NCBI RefSeq assembly: GCF_023913735.1
Contig: NZ_JAMXBH010000002.1
Location: forward strand, 186,001 to 250,000
Origin: Pseudarthrobacter raffinosi
GTDB taxonomy: Bacteria > Actinomycetota > Actinomycetes > Actinomycetales > Micrococcaceae
Length of the DNA: 64,000 nt
Direction: 5' to 3'
Shown piece by piece: positions 8,300 through 16,438 of the stretch (the stretch's first letter is position 1; each line of letters starts with the position of its first letter). Below the pieces are notes generated by a model. It was not told where the DNA came from. It did not search any database and worked only from the letters and a program-made list of their open reading frames with translations. The translations under genes and the position numbers were made by a program.

Positions 8300-8949
8300 G
8301 CGCCGACCGGTGACTTCAACGGTGCCTTGCTCGGCGCGGAACAGGCCAATCACTGGCGTGTCATTCCATGAGGCATGGATCTTGGGTTCGGGTCAAAGAC
8401 GACCAGCCGGACCTGACGTGCGGCAACATCCAACGGAAGCCCCGGAGTTGACCGCACAACGTCGGCTTAATGCAGGCCACTCTCCGCTCTCAGATCACGC
8501 CGATAATATACATTATGTAAAGCTGTTACGCCTCCTAAGGTGACGCGATCTCAAGATAGATGAAGCATTGGCCTGGTACGCCTCAAGTTGAACCATTGGC
8601 TGGCGCGTCTCACTTTAGGTGACGCATCCTGACCGCCGGGATGGCTAGAATCCGGGCTATGGCTCGGCCAGGCCCAGTGGTCCCATCCGGACCACCCCCG
8701 GAATGCACAATCCGGAGATGTTAACTGAACGGGATTCGGCTAGCCCGGTTTAGCCCTCGTCGTTGTGATATTCGAAGGTGACCGTTGCCGGTGGGGGAAC
8801 CGCGGTGCTTCGCCACTCCGACTTCTCTCAGCATTCCCCCGGCTTTCTACGTCAGGCCGCCGGGGCCGGGGTGATCCACGACGGCAAATGTGTTTCAGGC
8901 TACGGCAACGACCCCGTTGCCGGGGAGGCCCGGACCTGCCCAGAGCTTC
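8300..8949. other. gene-free stretch with an AT-rich patch and degenerate repeats
   Basis: No convincing gene on either strand. It holds an AT-rich patch at 8501-8524 that stands out from its GC-rich surroundings and could be a promoter for the minus-strand polyketide operon, and partial direct repeats at 8527-8625. The rest (8640-8949) shows no recognisable structure. Confidence 0.5.
8527..8625. repeat. degenerate interleaved direct repeats
   Basis: TACGCCTC occurs at 8527-8534 and 8577-8584 (and as GCGTCTC near 8605). AAGGTGACGC at 8537-8546 recurs as TAGGTGACGC at 8616-8625. CATTGGCCTGG at 8566-8576 recurs as CATTGGCTGG at 8594-8603. The pieces keep the same order, suggesting a decayed tandem unit or remnant of a small mobile element end. 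Confidence 0.45.
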
Positions 8950-9420
8950 CTAACCGTCATAAGCCGTCTGAAGTGCGGCGATATCAAGCTTCTGCATCCC
9001 GAGCATGGCCTGCATTGCCCGCTGGGCACCCTCCGGATCCGGACCGCCAATCAGTGAGCCCAGGACCGACGGCACGATCTGCCAGGAGACGCCGAAACGG
9101 TCCTTCAACCACCCGCACTGGCTCTCCGCCCCACCGTCTGTCAGCGCCGACCAGTAGCGGTCCACTTCCGCCTGGTCGGAACAGTCGACCACAAAGGAGA
9201 CGGCTTCCGTGAAATTGTCCGGCGCTCCCCCGTTGAGTGCCATGAACTTTCGGCCTTCAATCTCAAACTCAACGGTGATGACCTGCCCGGCCTGACCGGG
9301 ACCGCCCTCGCCGAACCGCGAGACGTCCAGAATCCTGGAGTCGCCGAAGACTGACGCATAGAACTCGGCGGCCTCTTCGGCCTGGTTCTCGAACCACAGG
9401 CATGTGGAAATCTTTCGCAT
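8950..9420 (-). CDS. VOC family protein (PhnB/3-dmu-9_3-mt type)
   Basis: A 156-residue vicinal-oxygen-chelate fold protein. It opens with ISTCLWFENQAEEAAEFY, then FMALNGG and CGWLKDRFGVSWQIVPS, the standard landmarks of the PhnB-like group. Despite the Pfam name these are not demethylubiquinone methyltransferases; most have no assigned reaction. The ATG at 9420 has a good AAAGGAG site. It lies 23 bp downstream of another VOC gene and is probably co-transcribed. Confidence 0.85.
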   Translation of the reverse strand: MRKISTCLWFENQAEEAAEFYASVFGDSRILDVSRFGEGGPGQAGQVITVEFEIEGRKFMALNGGAPDNFTEAVSFVVDCSDQAEVDRYWSALTDGGAESQCGWLKDRFGVSWQIVPSVLGSLIGGPDPEGAQRAMQAMLGMQKLDIAALQTAYDG

Positions 9421-9443
9421 GGTTGCTCCTTTCCGGCTAGAGC

Positions 9444-9839
9444 CTAGTGCGGGGCCGCATCCGGCACAACGGCCGGTGGATGCCGGCTGACCAGCCCCAC
9501 CGTGTTCCCTTCCGAGTCACGGATGAAGGCCATCCACTCATCGGTTCCTGCCGGACCCAGGGTGGCGTCGCCATGGTGGAAGATCACCTGCGGCAGCGCA
9601 ACTACCTCTACTCCCCTGCCCTGCAGGACGCTGATGCTGGTCCGGACGTCCTCCGCCTCCAGATAGAGTACCGACGACGGTGCGCCGCGCTCCAGCAAGA
9701 GCCGGACGCCTTCCAGATCGAAGAACAGCAGCCCCGGCGGGTCGTAGACCGCCGCTGGCTGCACCCCCAGCAGTTGTGAATAGAACTCCGCGGCCCGCTG
9801 GAGGTCGTGTGCCTGCTGGGCCACCTGGATCAGACGCAA
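9444..9839 (-). CDS. VOC family protein (glyoxalase/bleomycin-resistance fold)
   Basis: A 131-residue two-module VOC protein: RLIQVAQQAHDLQRAAEFY at the start and FIRDSEGNTVGLV near the end. The start is a TTG at 9839 preceded by GGGAGG. Substrate unknown. It is followed closely by a second VOC gene on the same strand. Confidence 0.8.
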   Translation of the reverse strand: MRLIQVAQQAHDLQRAAEFYSQLLGVQPAAVYDPPGLLFFDLEGVRLLLERGAPSSVLYLEAEDVRTSISVLQGRGVEVVALPQVIFHHGDATLGPAGTDEWMAFIRDSEGNTVGLVSRHPPAVVPDAAPH

Positions 9840-9939
9840 TGTGCCTCCCGCTTGATGAGCGCCGCTGTTGTCCCGGTCATCATCCTCGTTCCCCCGTACC
9901 CCGGCAAGCGTCAGAACCGGGCCTTCGCCCTCGCCGGGT

Positions 9940-9945
9940 TAGGCT
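9940..9945 (+). promoter_or_regulatory. -10 box for a leaderless DUF3054-like gene
   Basis: TAGGCT with seven bases to the ATG at 9953, the same spacing as the promoter at 1814. Confidence 0.5.
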
Positions 9946-9952
9946 CGAAGCC

Positions 9953-10348
9953 ATGACCTGGACCCAGCACCAATCCTTAACCGGCGGCAGGCGCGCCATC
10001 ACCGCCGCGGCACTGTCCGACGCCGTCCTCATCCTTGTTTTCGCGGCGATCGGCAGGGACGCCCACCAGCGCGGCGACATCGTCACCGGCGTGTTCTTCA
10101 CTGCGTGGCCGTTCCTGGCTGGGGCCGCTACCGCCTGGCTTGCGTGGCGGGCGTGGCGGCGTCCGCTGTCCATGGCAACCGGCGTCGTGGTCTGGCTTGG
10201 CGCCGTGGCCGGCGGCATGATCCTGAGGGCTCTGACGGGACAGAGCGTAGTACTGGCCTTCGTGGTTGTTGCGCTCTTAAGCCTGGGTTTGTTCCTGGTG
10301 GGCTACCGGGCACTTCTTGCACTGGTACGCAGGCTTAGAAAGTCGTGA
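9953..10348 (+). CDS. DUF3054-like four-helix membrane protein
   Basis: A 131-residue protein with four predicted membrane helices (about 17-35, 44-65, 72-93 and 98-122) and a conserved-looking GRDAHQRG loop. The layout matches the actinobacterial DUF3054 family, which has no known function. The start at 9953 is chosen because of the -10 box seven bases upstream and because the reading frame before it lies over the end of the VOC gene. Confidence 0.75.
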   Translation: MTWTQHQSLTGGRRAITAAALSDAVLILVFAAIGRDAHQRGDIVTGVFFTAWPFLAGAATAWLAWRAWRRPLSMATGVVVWLGAVAGGMILRALTGQSVVLAFVVVALLSLGLFLVGYRALLALVRRLRKS

Positions 10349-10468
10349 AGGCGCCGCCGGCCACGCGTCCGGGGCACGCCTGATGGACACGGCCCATGTA
10401 ATAGGCTGGCATCACCAAAAAGTCTTGCCGGGCACAGCTACGGCCAACAGATCCGGAAGGATTGAACA

Positions 10469-10750
10469 GTGATCACCGCATTCGTTCTGATCAAGACCGA
10501 CGCCGCGCGCATCCCGGAAACTGCCGAGGAAATTTCCGCGATCCCAGGCATCAGCGAGGTCTATTCCGTAACAGGCGAATGGGACCTCATCGCCGTTGCC
10601 CGCGTCGCCCAACACGAGGACCTGGCTGACGTCATTGCCGACAAGCTGTCAAAGGTGCCTGCGGTGGTTCACACCACTACACACATTGCCTTCCGTGCCT
10701 ACTCGCAACACGATCTCGACGCGGCATTCGCGCTCGGCTTCGAACAGTAG
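10469..10750 (+). CDS. stand-alone Lrp/AsnC ligand-binding (RAM) domain protein
   Basis: A 93-residue protein that is only the effector-binding half of an Lrp/AsnC regulator: ITAFVLIKTDAARIPETA, then YSVTGEWDLIAVARV and a final amphipathic strand. There is no DNA-binding helix-turn-helix. Such proteins bind amino acids and assemble into rings, sometimes joining full-length regulators. The GTG at 10469 has GGAAGGA upstream. It converges on trpD, and a strong hairpin separates the two. An amino-acid-sensing role is inferred. Confidence 0.82.
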   Translation: MITAFVLIKTDAARIPETAEEISAIPGISEVYSVTGEWDLIAVARVAQHEDLADVIADKLSKVPAVVHTTTHIAFRAYSQHDLDAAFALGFEQ

Positions 10751-10768
10751 GATCACTTCCCGGGAAAC

Positions 10769-10802
10769 GATGCGGGCCCGGCCTTACAGCCGGGCCCGCA
10801 TC
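10769..10802. terminator. hairpin terminator between convergent genes
   Basis: A perfect 14-bp GC-rich stem (GATGCGGGCCCGGC and its complement) with a six-base loop, followed by CTTTCC. It can serve the RAM-domain gene and, on the other strand, trpD. Confidence 0.75.
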
Positions 10803-10816
10803 CTTTCCTGTCCATA

Positions 10817-11875
10817 TCAAGGCCGCGTTAGCGAAACCCACTTATCGAGGACCGCAGCGGCAGCACCGCTATCAATCGACTCCGCGGCCCGGGCAAGCGC
10901 CGAACGCATACGCTCCAGGAACGGGCCCTCGGACGATTCATCAAAGGCCACCAGCCCAGCGGCCGCGTTCAGCAGCACGGCATCCCGCGCTGCGCCGGTC
11001 TTGCCGGCCAGGACATCACGTACGACGGCGGCATTCGCCTGTGCGTCCCCGCCACGGAGTTCCTCCACAGTCGCGGGACGGATGCCCAGCCCGGCCGGCT
11101 CAAAATTCAGCTCAGAGACAGCGCCGTCGCGGATTTCCCAGACGGTGGAGGGACCCGTAGTAGTCAGTTCGTCCAGTCCGTCGTTGCCGCGGAAAACCAG
11201 GCCGCGGCTGCCCCGCTTCGCCAGGACGCCTGCAACCAGCGGAGCCATACGGGCATTCGCCACTCCCACAGCTGAGGCCTGAACAAGGGCCGGGTTGGTC
11301 AGCGGGCCCAGGAAATTAAAGGCGGTGGGGATGGCGAGTTCCCGGCGGGGTACGGCGGTGTGACGGAAAGACGGGTGGAACACCTGCGCGAAGCAGAAAG
11401 TGATTCCAGCCTCCCCCGCGTTGCGTGCCACCTGGGCCACCGGGAGGTCGAGCCTGACCCCCAGCGCTTCAAGCACGTCAGCCGATCCGGAGGACGAAGA
11501 CGCTGCACGGTTGCCGTGCTTGACGACCTTCGCTCCGGCGCCCGCAGCAACGAGGGCGGACATGGTGGAAATGTTGACGGTATTGAGCTGGTCCCCGCCG
11601 GTACCAACGATGTCCAGCTTCTGACCGGGGATATCGATGGGTGTTGCATGGCGCAGCATCGCGTCCACCAGACCCGAGATTTCGTCCACGGTTTCGCCCT
11701 TGGCGCTGAGGGCAACCAGGAATCCGGCGATCTGCGCGGGGGTGGCCTCCCCGGACATGATTCTGTCCATAGCCCAAGCGGTGTTGCCCGCTGTGAGGTC
11801 ACTACCGTTGATAAGAGCCGATATAAGCCGCGGCCAAGTGTTGCTGTCCGCCGGCGCGGTTGCCTGAGAAGTCAC
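10817..11875 (-). CDS. trpD: anthranilate phosphoribosyltransferase
   Basis: Second step of tryptophan synthesis: anthranilate plus PRPP gives phosphoribosylanthranilate. The 352-residue protein has GTGGD (91-95) for PRPP binding and KHGNRAASS (119-127) for phosphate and anthranilate contacts. It stands alone, away from other trp genes, beside respiratory genes, which is usual in this group of actinobacteria. GTG start at 11875, with TAGCAT six bases upstream (leaderless); an AGAAGG overlaps the start region as well. Confidence 0.95.
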   Translation of the reverse strand: MTSQATAPADSNTWPRLISALINGSDLTAGNTAWAMDRIMSGEATPAQIAGFLVALSAKGETVDEISGLVDAMLRHATPIDIPGQKLDIVGTGGDQLNTVNISTMSALVAAGAGAKVVKHGNRAASSSSGSADVLEALGVRLDLPVAQVARNAGEAGITFCFAQVFHPSFRHTAVPRRELAIPTAFNFLGPLTNPALVQASAVGVANARMAPLVAGVLAKRGSRGLVFRGNDGLDELTTTGPSTVWEIRDGAVSELNFEPAGLGIRPATVEELRGGDAQANAAVVRDVLAGKTGAARDAVLLNAAAGLVAFDESSEGPFLERMRSALARAAESIDSGAAAAVLDKWVSLTRP

Positions 11876-11881
11876 CTTCTG

Positions 11882-11887
11882 ATGCTA
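11882..11887 (-). promoter_or_regulatory. -10 box for trpD
   Basis: TAGCAT followed by six bases (CAGAAG) and the GTG of trpD. No trp leader peptide is visible. Confidence 0.45.
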
Positions 11888-11986
11888 TCGAGCCACCTCG
11901 GACCTGACCAATGTGAACACCGCCGGGAACTTTTCGCAGTGATTTCGCGTCTTTGTAGAAAAAGTCCCCCGAAAAGGCGGTTCGCG

Positions 11987-12022
11987 TTGGGAACTACGGA
12001 CTTTTATAGACATAATGTCTAT
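11987..12022 (+). promoter_or_regulatory. ctaE promoter overlapped by a perfect inverted repeat
   Basis: TTGGGA (11987-11992) is 18 bases from CATAAT (12011-12016), and the start would fall on the GTG at 12023. The -10 sits inside ATAGACAT-A-ATGTCTAT (12006-12022), an 8-bp perfect inverted repeat around one base, which looks like a repressor operator. Confidence 0.55.
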
Positions 12023-12661
12023 GTGACATCTGCGACCCATGCCCCCAGTACCCCGGCGCACCCCACGCTGAACCGCCCCAATATGGTTTCTGTCGGAACC
12101 GTAGTCTGGCTGTCCAGTGAGTTGATGTTCTTCGCCGGTCTCTTCGCCATGTACTTCACGCTGCGCTCCACGAGCGGTCAGATGTGGGCGGAAGAGACAG
12201 CAAAGCTCAACTTCCCCTTTGCGCTAGTCAACACGATCGTCCTCGTGGCCAGTTCCTTTACTTGCCAGATGGGCGTCTTCGCCGCCGAACGGCTGCAGCC
12301 TCGCAAAACAGGCGGCCCGTTCCAGTTCACCCGCTGGGGCATGAACGAATGGTTCACGCTGACCTTCATCATGGGTGCGTTCTTCGTCGCCGGCCAGGCA
12401 ACTGAATACGCGATGCTTGTTTCCGAACACGTTTCGCTCTCATCCAACGCCTACGGCTCAGCGTTCTATATGACCACCGGCTTCCACGGCCTGCACGTAA
12501 TCGGCGGCCTCATAGCCTTCCTCTTCATCATCGGACGCTCGTTCGCAGCAAAGAAGTTCGGCCACTTCGAAGCAACCTCCGCGATCGTCACGTCTTACTA
12601 CTGGCACTTTGTGGACGTTGTCTGGATCGGCCTCTTCCTGGTCATCTACGTACTGAAGTAG
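12023..12661 (+). CDS. ctaE: cytochrome c oxidase subunit III
   Basis: A 212-residue, five-helix membrane subunit of the aa3 oxidase (helices from [18 protein letters not shown] to [12 protein letters not shown]). FHGLHVIGG and [11 protein letters not shown] are subunit III signatures. It is the first gene of ctaE-qcrC-qcrA-qcrB, the arrangement seen where bc1 and aa3 form one supercomplex. The GTG at 12023 fits the promoter; the open frame runs much further upstream over trpD but that part is antisense. Confidence 0.95.
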   Translation: MTSATHAPSTPAHPTLNRPNMVSVGTVVWLSSELMFFAGLFAMYFTLRSTSGQMWAEETAKLNFPFALVNTIVLVASSFTCQMGVFAAERLQPRKTGGPFQFTRWGMNEWFTLTFIMGAFFVAGQATEYAMLVSEHVSLSSNAYGSAFYMTTGFHGLHVIGGLIAFLFIIGRSFAAKKFGHFEATSAIVTSYYWHFVDVVWIGLFLVIYVLK

Positions 12662-12748
12662 TCAAGCTTTGATTCCTTTTCTACAAGAGGCAGAATTTCA
12701 AGAAGCGGCTCACGGAGCCGGCGCACGATCGAATAAAGGAACCACCAC

Positions 12749-13537
12749 GTGAAGGCTCTCTCGCAAAAGCGGCGTCACCCACTCGCAGTAATCGCCCTGC
12801 TACTGATGGGACTCCTCGTCACTGGCGGGCTCTACGCCGTTGCCACCACCGTCAACGAAGCCAAGGCTTCCACCAGCGGCTACACCGCCAACGACGTCGA
12901 GGAAGGCGGTAAACTGTTCGTCGCCAACTGCGCCACGTGCCATGGCATGGGTGCCAGTGGGACCGCAAATGGGCCCTCCCTGGTGGGTGTTGGTGCAGCT
13001 TCTGTTGACTTCCAGGTCGGAACCGGCCGTATGCCCATGCAGATGAACGGTCCGCAGGCGCAAAAGAAGCCTGCACAGTTCAACGACGAACAGACGCGAC
13101 AGCTTTCAGGATATGTTGCTTCCCTGGGAGCCGGCCCGGCAATTCCTGAAGAAGGCCTGTTGGACGAAAAGGGTGACGCGGCAGCTGGTGGCGAACTTTT
13201 CCGCGTGAACTGCGCGATGTGCCATAACGCGGCAGCCGCCGGCGGTGCACTCACCCGTGGCAAGTTCGCTCCCGCCCTTGCCGATGTCTCCGGCAAGCAC
13301 ATCTACGAAGCGATGGTCACCGGACCGCAGAACATGCCCGTCTTCAGTGACACAAACGTCACCCCTGAGGGCAAGCGCGACGTCGTCACCTTCCTGAAGC
13401 AGATCGAGGCCAACGGCTCCCCCGGTGGCGCTGACCTCGGCGCCCTCGGTCCCGTCTCTGAAGGCCTCTTCGTCTGGATTGCAGGCCTGGGTGTCATCAT
13501 CGCCTTCACCATCTGGCTTACTTCCCGGACGTCTTAG
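12749..13537 (+). CDS. qcrC: menaquinol-cytochrome c reductase, dihaem cytochrome c subunit
   Basis: A 262-residue protein anchored at both ends: an N-terminal signal-anchor (13-33) and a C-terminal helix (about 238-257). Two c-type haem sites are seen, CATCH (61-65) and CAMCH (155-159), so it carries two haems and replaces both cytochrome c1 and a soluble cytochrome c. It hands electrons directly to cytochrome aa3. Preceded by GGAACC and within the ctaE-qcrCAB operon, 87 bp after ctaE. Confidence 0.95.
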   Translation: MKALSQKRRHPLAVIALLLMGLLVTGGLYAVATTVNEAKASTSGYTANDVEEGGKLFVANCATCHGMGASGTANGPSLVGVGAASVDFQVGTGRMPMQMNGPQAQKKPAQFNDEQTRQLSGYVASLGAGPAIPEEGLLDEKGDAAAGGELFRVNCAMCHNAAAAGGALTRGKFAPALADVSGKHIYEAMVTGPQNMPVFSDTNVTPEGKRDVVTFLKQIEANGSPGGADLGALGPVSEGLFVWIAGLGVIIAFTIWLTSRTS

Positions 13538-13636
13538 GCGCAACGGGAATCTTAAGAACTTCTGCTGCCCAGTCAGCAGTTTGACATTGAAAACTAACCC
13601 GGCAGCCGCCGGGACGAGAGAAGGATGAGGCGAATT

Positions 13637-14707
13637 ATGGGCAACCATAGTGACGGCAGTCCGAACCACTCGGGCACCGTAGCTACGGCTGGTCAGAATG
13701 AGGTGGAGAAGTTCCAGGATCCTGGAATTCCCCCGCACCGTTTGCGCCTGGCCGACACGGACCCGAAGGCCGCAAAGCGTGCAGAACGGCAGGTCGCTGT
13801 ACTTTTCGGCGCGTCAGTTGTCGGCACCCTGATCTTCCTGGTGGCGTACTTCGCCATCGACTTGGGCGACGGCACAAGCATCGCCACCATCCGGCTGCAG
13901 AACGCACTGCTGGGCCTTGGCACAGCGTTTGCGATGCTCGGCATCGGGACCGGTATTGTGCACTGGGCCAAAGCCCTGATGCCGGACCATGAAGTCTCGG
14001 AAGAACGCCATCCCATCCGCACCGAAGAAGACCGCTTGGCGGCGGTCCGGATCGTGGATGACATCGTGGAAGAGACCGGCATCAAGCGCCGCCCACTCAT
14101 CCGCAACACGCTGCTCGGTGCTGTAGCCCTGGCCCCGCTTCCCGCAATTGCGGTTTTCGGTGACCTCGGCCCCCGCCCCGACCGGGCGCTGGCCCACACC
14201 ATGTGGGCTCCGCAGGAAGGCAAGCTCAAGCGCCTCACCCGCGACCCCGACGGCACACCCATCAAGGCCTCTGACGTCACCATCGGCTCAGCTTTCCACG
14301 TAATTCCTGAGGGCCTGAACGAACTGCCTGAAGGCAAGCTCAACGAAAAGGCCAAGGCTGTTGTCCTGCTGATGCGTTTGGATCCCGCCTCGCTGAATCC
14401 CTCGGAAGGCCGCGAAGACTGGAGCTACAACGGAATCGTTGCCTACTCCAAGATCTGCACCCACGTCGGTTGCCCCGTTGCTCTGTACGAGCAGCAGACG
14501 CACCACCTGCTGTGCCCGTGCCACCAGTCCACCTTTGACCTCACCAACGAGTGCAAGGTGATCTTTGGCCCGGCCAGCCGGCCCCTCCCCCAACTGCCGA
14601 TTGCAGTGGATGCCGAGGGCTACCTGGTCGCAACCAGCGACTTCAATGAACCTGTAGGACCGAGTTACTGGGAGCGTGATGAGCATGAGCGCAGCATCAA
14701 GAGCTGA
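13637..14707 (+). CDS. qcrA: menaquinol-cytochrome c reductase, Rieske iron-sulfur subunit
   Basis: A 356-residue Rieske protein. Ligands are Cys274 and His276 in CTHVGC and Cys293 and His296 in CPCHQS; Cys279 and Cys295 form the usual disulfide. It has a long N-terminal part with hydrophobic segments near 55-75, 85-110 and 155-175, fitting the three-helix actinobacterial Rieske type. Two in-frame ATGs exist; the one at 13637 has GAGG six to seven bases before it, the one at 13625 has its purine run too close. Its end overlaps qcrB. Confidence 0.95.
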   Translation: MGNHSDGSPNHSGTVATAGQNEVEKFQDPGIPPHRLRLADTDPKAAKRAERQVAVLFGASVVGTLIFLVAYFAIDLGDGTSIATIRLQNALLGLGTAFAMLGIGTGIVHWAKALMPDHEVSEERHPIRTEEDRLAAVRIVDDIVEETGIKRRPLIRNTLLGAVALAPLPAIAVFGDLGPRPDRALAHTMWAPQEGKLKRLTRDPDGTPIKASDVTIGSAFHVIPEGLNELPEGKLNEKAKAVVLLMRLDPASLNPSEGREDWSYNGIVAYSKICTHVGCPVALYEQQTHHLLCPCHQSTFDLTNECKVIFGPASRPLPQLPIAVDAEGYLVATSDFNEPVGPSYWERDEHERSIKS

Positions 14708-16361
14708 AGCCCCCGCCTTCGTCGCCAAGACTAAAGTCGGACGCATCACCGATTTTGTTGACGAGCGAGTCGGTGGATCAGGAATCCTGCGGGAATTTGG
14801 ACGCAAGGTCTTCCCTGACCACTGGTCGTTCATGTTCGGCGAAGTAGCCCTCTACTCCTTCGTTATCCTCTTGCTCTCGGGCACCTTCCTGACCTTCTTC
14901 TTCGATCCGTCCATGGCGGAAACGCACTACGACGGGTCCTACCTGCCGTTGAAGAACGTCGAGATGTCGGTGGCCTACAGCACCTCGCTGGATATTTCCT
15001 TCGACGTCCGCGGTGGCCTGTTCATGCGCCAGGTGCACCACTGGGCTGCACTGCTTTTCGTCGCGTCGATCGCCGTCCATATGTTGCGCGTCTTCTTCAC
15101 AGGCGCCTTCCGCAAACCACGTGAAATGAACTGGGTTGTTGGCAGCGTCCTCCTGATCCTCGCCATGGCAGCCGGCTTCACCGGATACTCCCTCCCCGAC
15201 GACCTGCTCTCCGGCAACGGCCTGCGGATCATCGACGGTGTCATGAAGGCAATCCCGGTTGTCGGAACCTACATTTCCTTCTTCTTCTTCGGTGGCGAGT
15301 TCCCGGGAACGGCTGTTATTGGCCGCCTTTACATGCTGCACATCCTGCTCGTACCCGCGCTCATCCTGTTGATGATCGTCCTGCACCTGTTCATGGTGGT
15401 TGTGCACAAGCACACCCAGTACCCCGGCCCGGGCCGCAACGACGGCAATGTGGTTGGCTACCCGCTCGGACCTGTGTACGCAGCCAAGGCCGGCGGCTTC
15501 TTCTTCATCGTCTTCGGTGTAATTGCCCTGATGGCGGGCTTCTTCACGATCAACCCGATCTGGAACTACGGCCCTTACGATCCCTCACCGGTATCTGCCG
15601 GTACCCAGCCTGACTGGTATATCGGGTTCGTTGACGGTGCCCTGAGGCTTATGCCCGGTGTCATTGGTGATTTCCAGTTCGAGTACGTTGTCTTCGGCTA
15701 CACCTTGACCCTGAACGTCCTCCTACCGGCTCTGGTACCCGCAGGCATTCTGTTCACGGTGATGTTCATGTATCCGTGGATCGAAAGCTGGATCACCAAG
15801 GACACCCGCGAACACCATGTCCTGGACCGTCCGAGGAACGCCCCCACGCGCACCGCTATCGGCGTTGCCGGCTTCGTCTGGTACTGCGTGATGTGGGCAG
15901 CCGCTGGTTCGGACCTCATCGCTACGCACTTCCGCGTGTCCCTGAACGATGTGACGTACTGGCTTCGTGCGCTGTTCTTCATTGGCCCGGTCATCGCTTT
16001 TATGGTCGCTAAGCGAGTGGCGCTGGCCCTTCAGCGCAAGGACCGGGAGATCGCACTGCACGGCCGCGAAACCGGCCGCATCGTTCGCCTCCCGCACGGC
16101 GAGTTCATCGAAGTGCATGCTCCCCTGGATGAGTACAAGCGCTACAAGCTCGTGGGATTCGAATCCCCCGCACCGCTGCCGGCGGTCGCCAACGACCACG
16201 GCATTGTGACGCGTAAGGAAAAGCAGCGTGCGTTCCTGTCCAAGTGGTTCTTCGAGGACCGTGTTGCACCGGCCACCCCGGCTGAACTGGAGGCCGCACA
16301 CGGCCACCCCGCCCACCCAGCGGTGGAGGCCGGCCAGGAAAGCAAGAGCCTCAGCCACTGA
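14679..16361 (+). CDS. qcrB: menaquinol-cytochrome c reductase, cytochrome b subunit
   Basis: A membrane protein of about 560 residues. Haem-binding histidines lie in VHHWAALLFVASIAVHMLR and in LHLFMVVVHKH. PDWYIGF replaces the classical PEWY quinol-oxidation motif, as is usual in actinobacteria. The start is one of three clustered codons (GTG 14676, ATG 14679, ATG 14685), all overlapping the end of qcrA by about 30 bp, which implies coupling. The C-terminus has a long cytoplasmic extension after the last helix. A perfect hairpin follows. Confidence 0.94.
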   Translation: MSMSAASRAEAPAFVAKTKVGRITDFVDERVGGSGILREFGRKVFPDHWSFMFGEVALYSFVILLLSGTFLTFFFDPSMAETHYDGSYLPLKNVEMSVAYSTSLDISFDVRGGLFMRQVHHWAALLFVASIAVHMLRVFFTGAFRKPREMNWVVGSVLLILAMAAGFTGYSLPDDLLSGNGLRIIDGVMKAIPVVGTYISFFFFGGEFPGTAVIGRLYMLHILLVPALILLMIVLHLFMVVVHKHTQYPGPGRNDGNVVGYPLGPVYAAKAGGFFFIVFGVIALMAGFFTINPIWNYGPYDPSPVSAGTQPDWYIGFVDGALRLMPGVIGDFQFEYVVFGYTLTLNVLLPALVPAGILFTVMFMYPWIESWITKDTREHHVLDRPRNAPTRTAIGVAGFVWYCVMWAAAGSDLIATHFRVSLNDVTYWLRALFFIGPVIAFMVAKRVALALQRKDREIALHGRETGRIVRLPHGEFIEVHAPLDEYKRYKLVGFESPAPLPAVANDHGIVTRKEKQRAFLSKWFFEDRVAPATPAELEAAHGHPAHPAVEAGQESKSLSH

Positions 16362-16384
16362 TTCACAGCAGTTACGCTCCAACA

Positions 16385-16418
16385 GGAAAGGCCCGGTCCA
16401 CATGGACCGGGCCTTTCC
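16385..16418. terminator. bidirectional terminator after qcrB
   Basis: A 16-bp perfect inverted repeat (GGAAAGGCCCGGTCCA and its complement) around CA, with flanking A and T runs. It also faces the end of the convergent gntR gene. Confidence 0.75.
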
Positions 16419-16438
16419 CGTTGCCGTCGGCACCGTTG

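Noticed and set aside
8029..8349. 106-codon minus frame over the small secreted protein
   Set aside because: Arg/Cys-rich out-of-frame reading with no ribosome site; the alternative frame has the signal-peptide core.
8778..9212. 144-codon plus-strand frame in the gene-free stretch and across the VOC gene
   Set aside because: Second half is antisense to a clear VOC gene; first half resembles no family.
11360..12022. Long N-terminal extension of ctaE
   Set aside because: The extension is antisense to trpD; subunit III proteins are about 200 residues and the promoter is inside it.
16150..16175. tRNA T-arm-like GGATTCGAATCC
   Set aside because: It lies in the qcrB coding sequence and no cloverleaf can be built around it.
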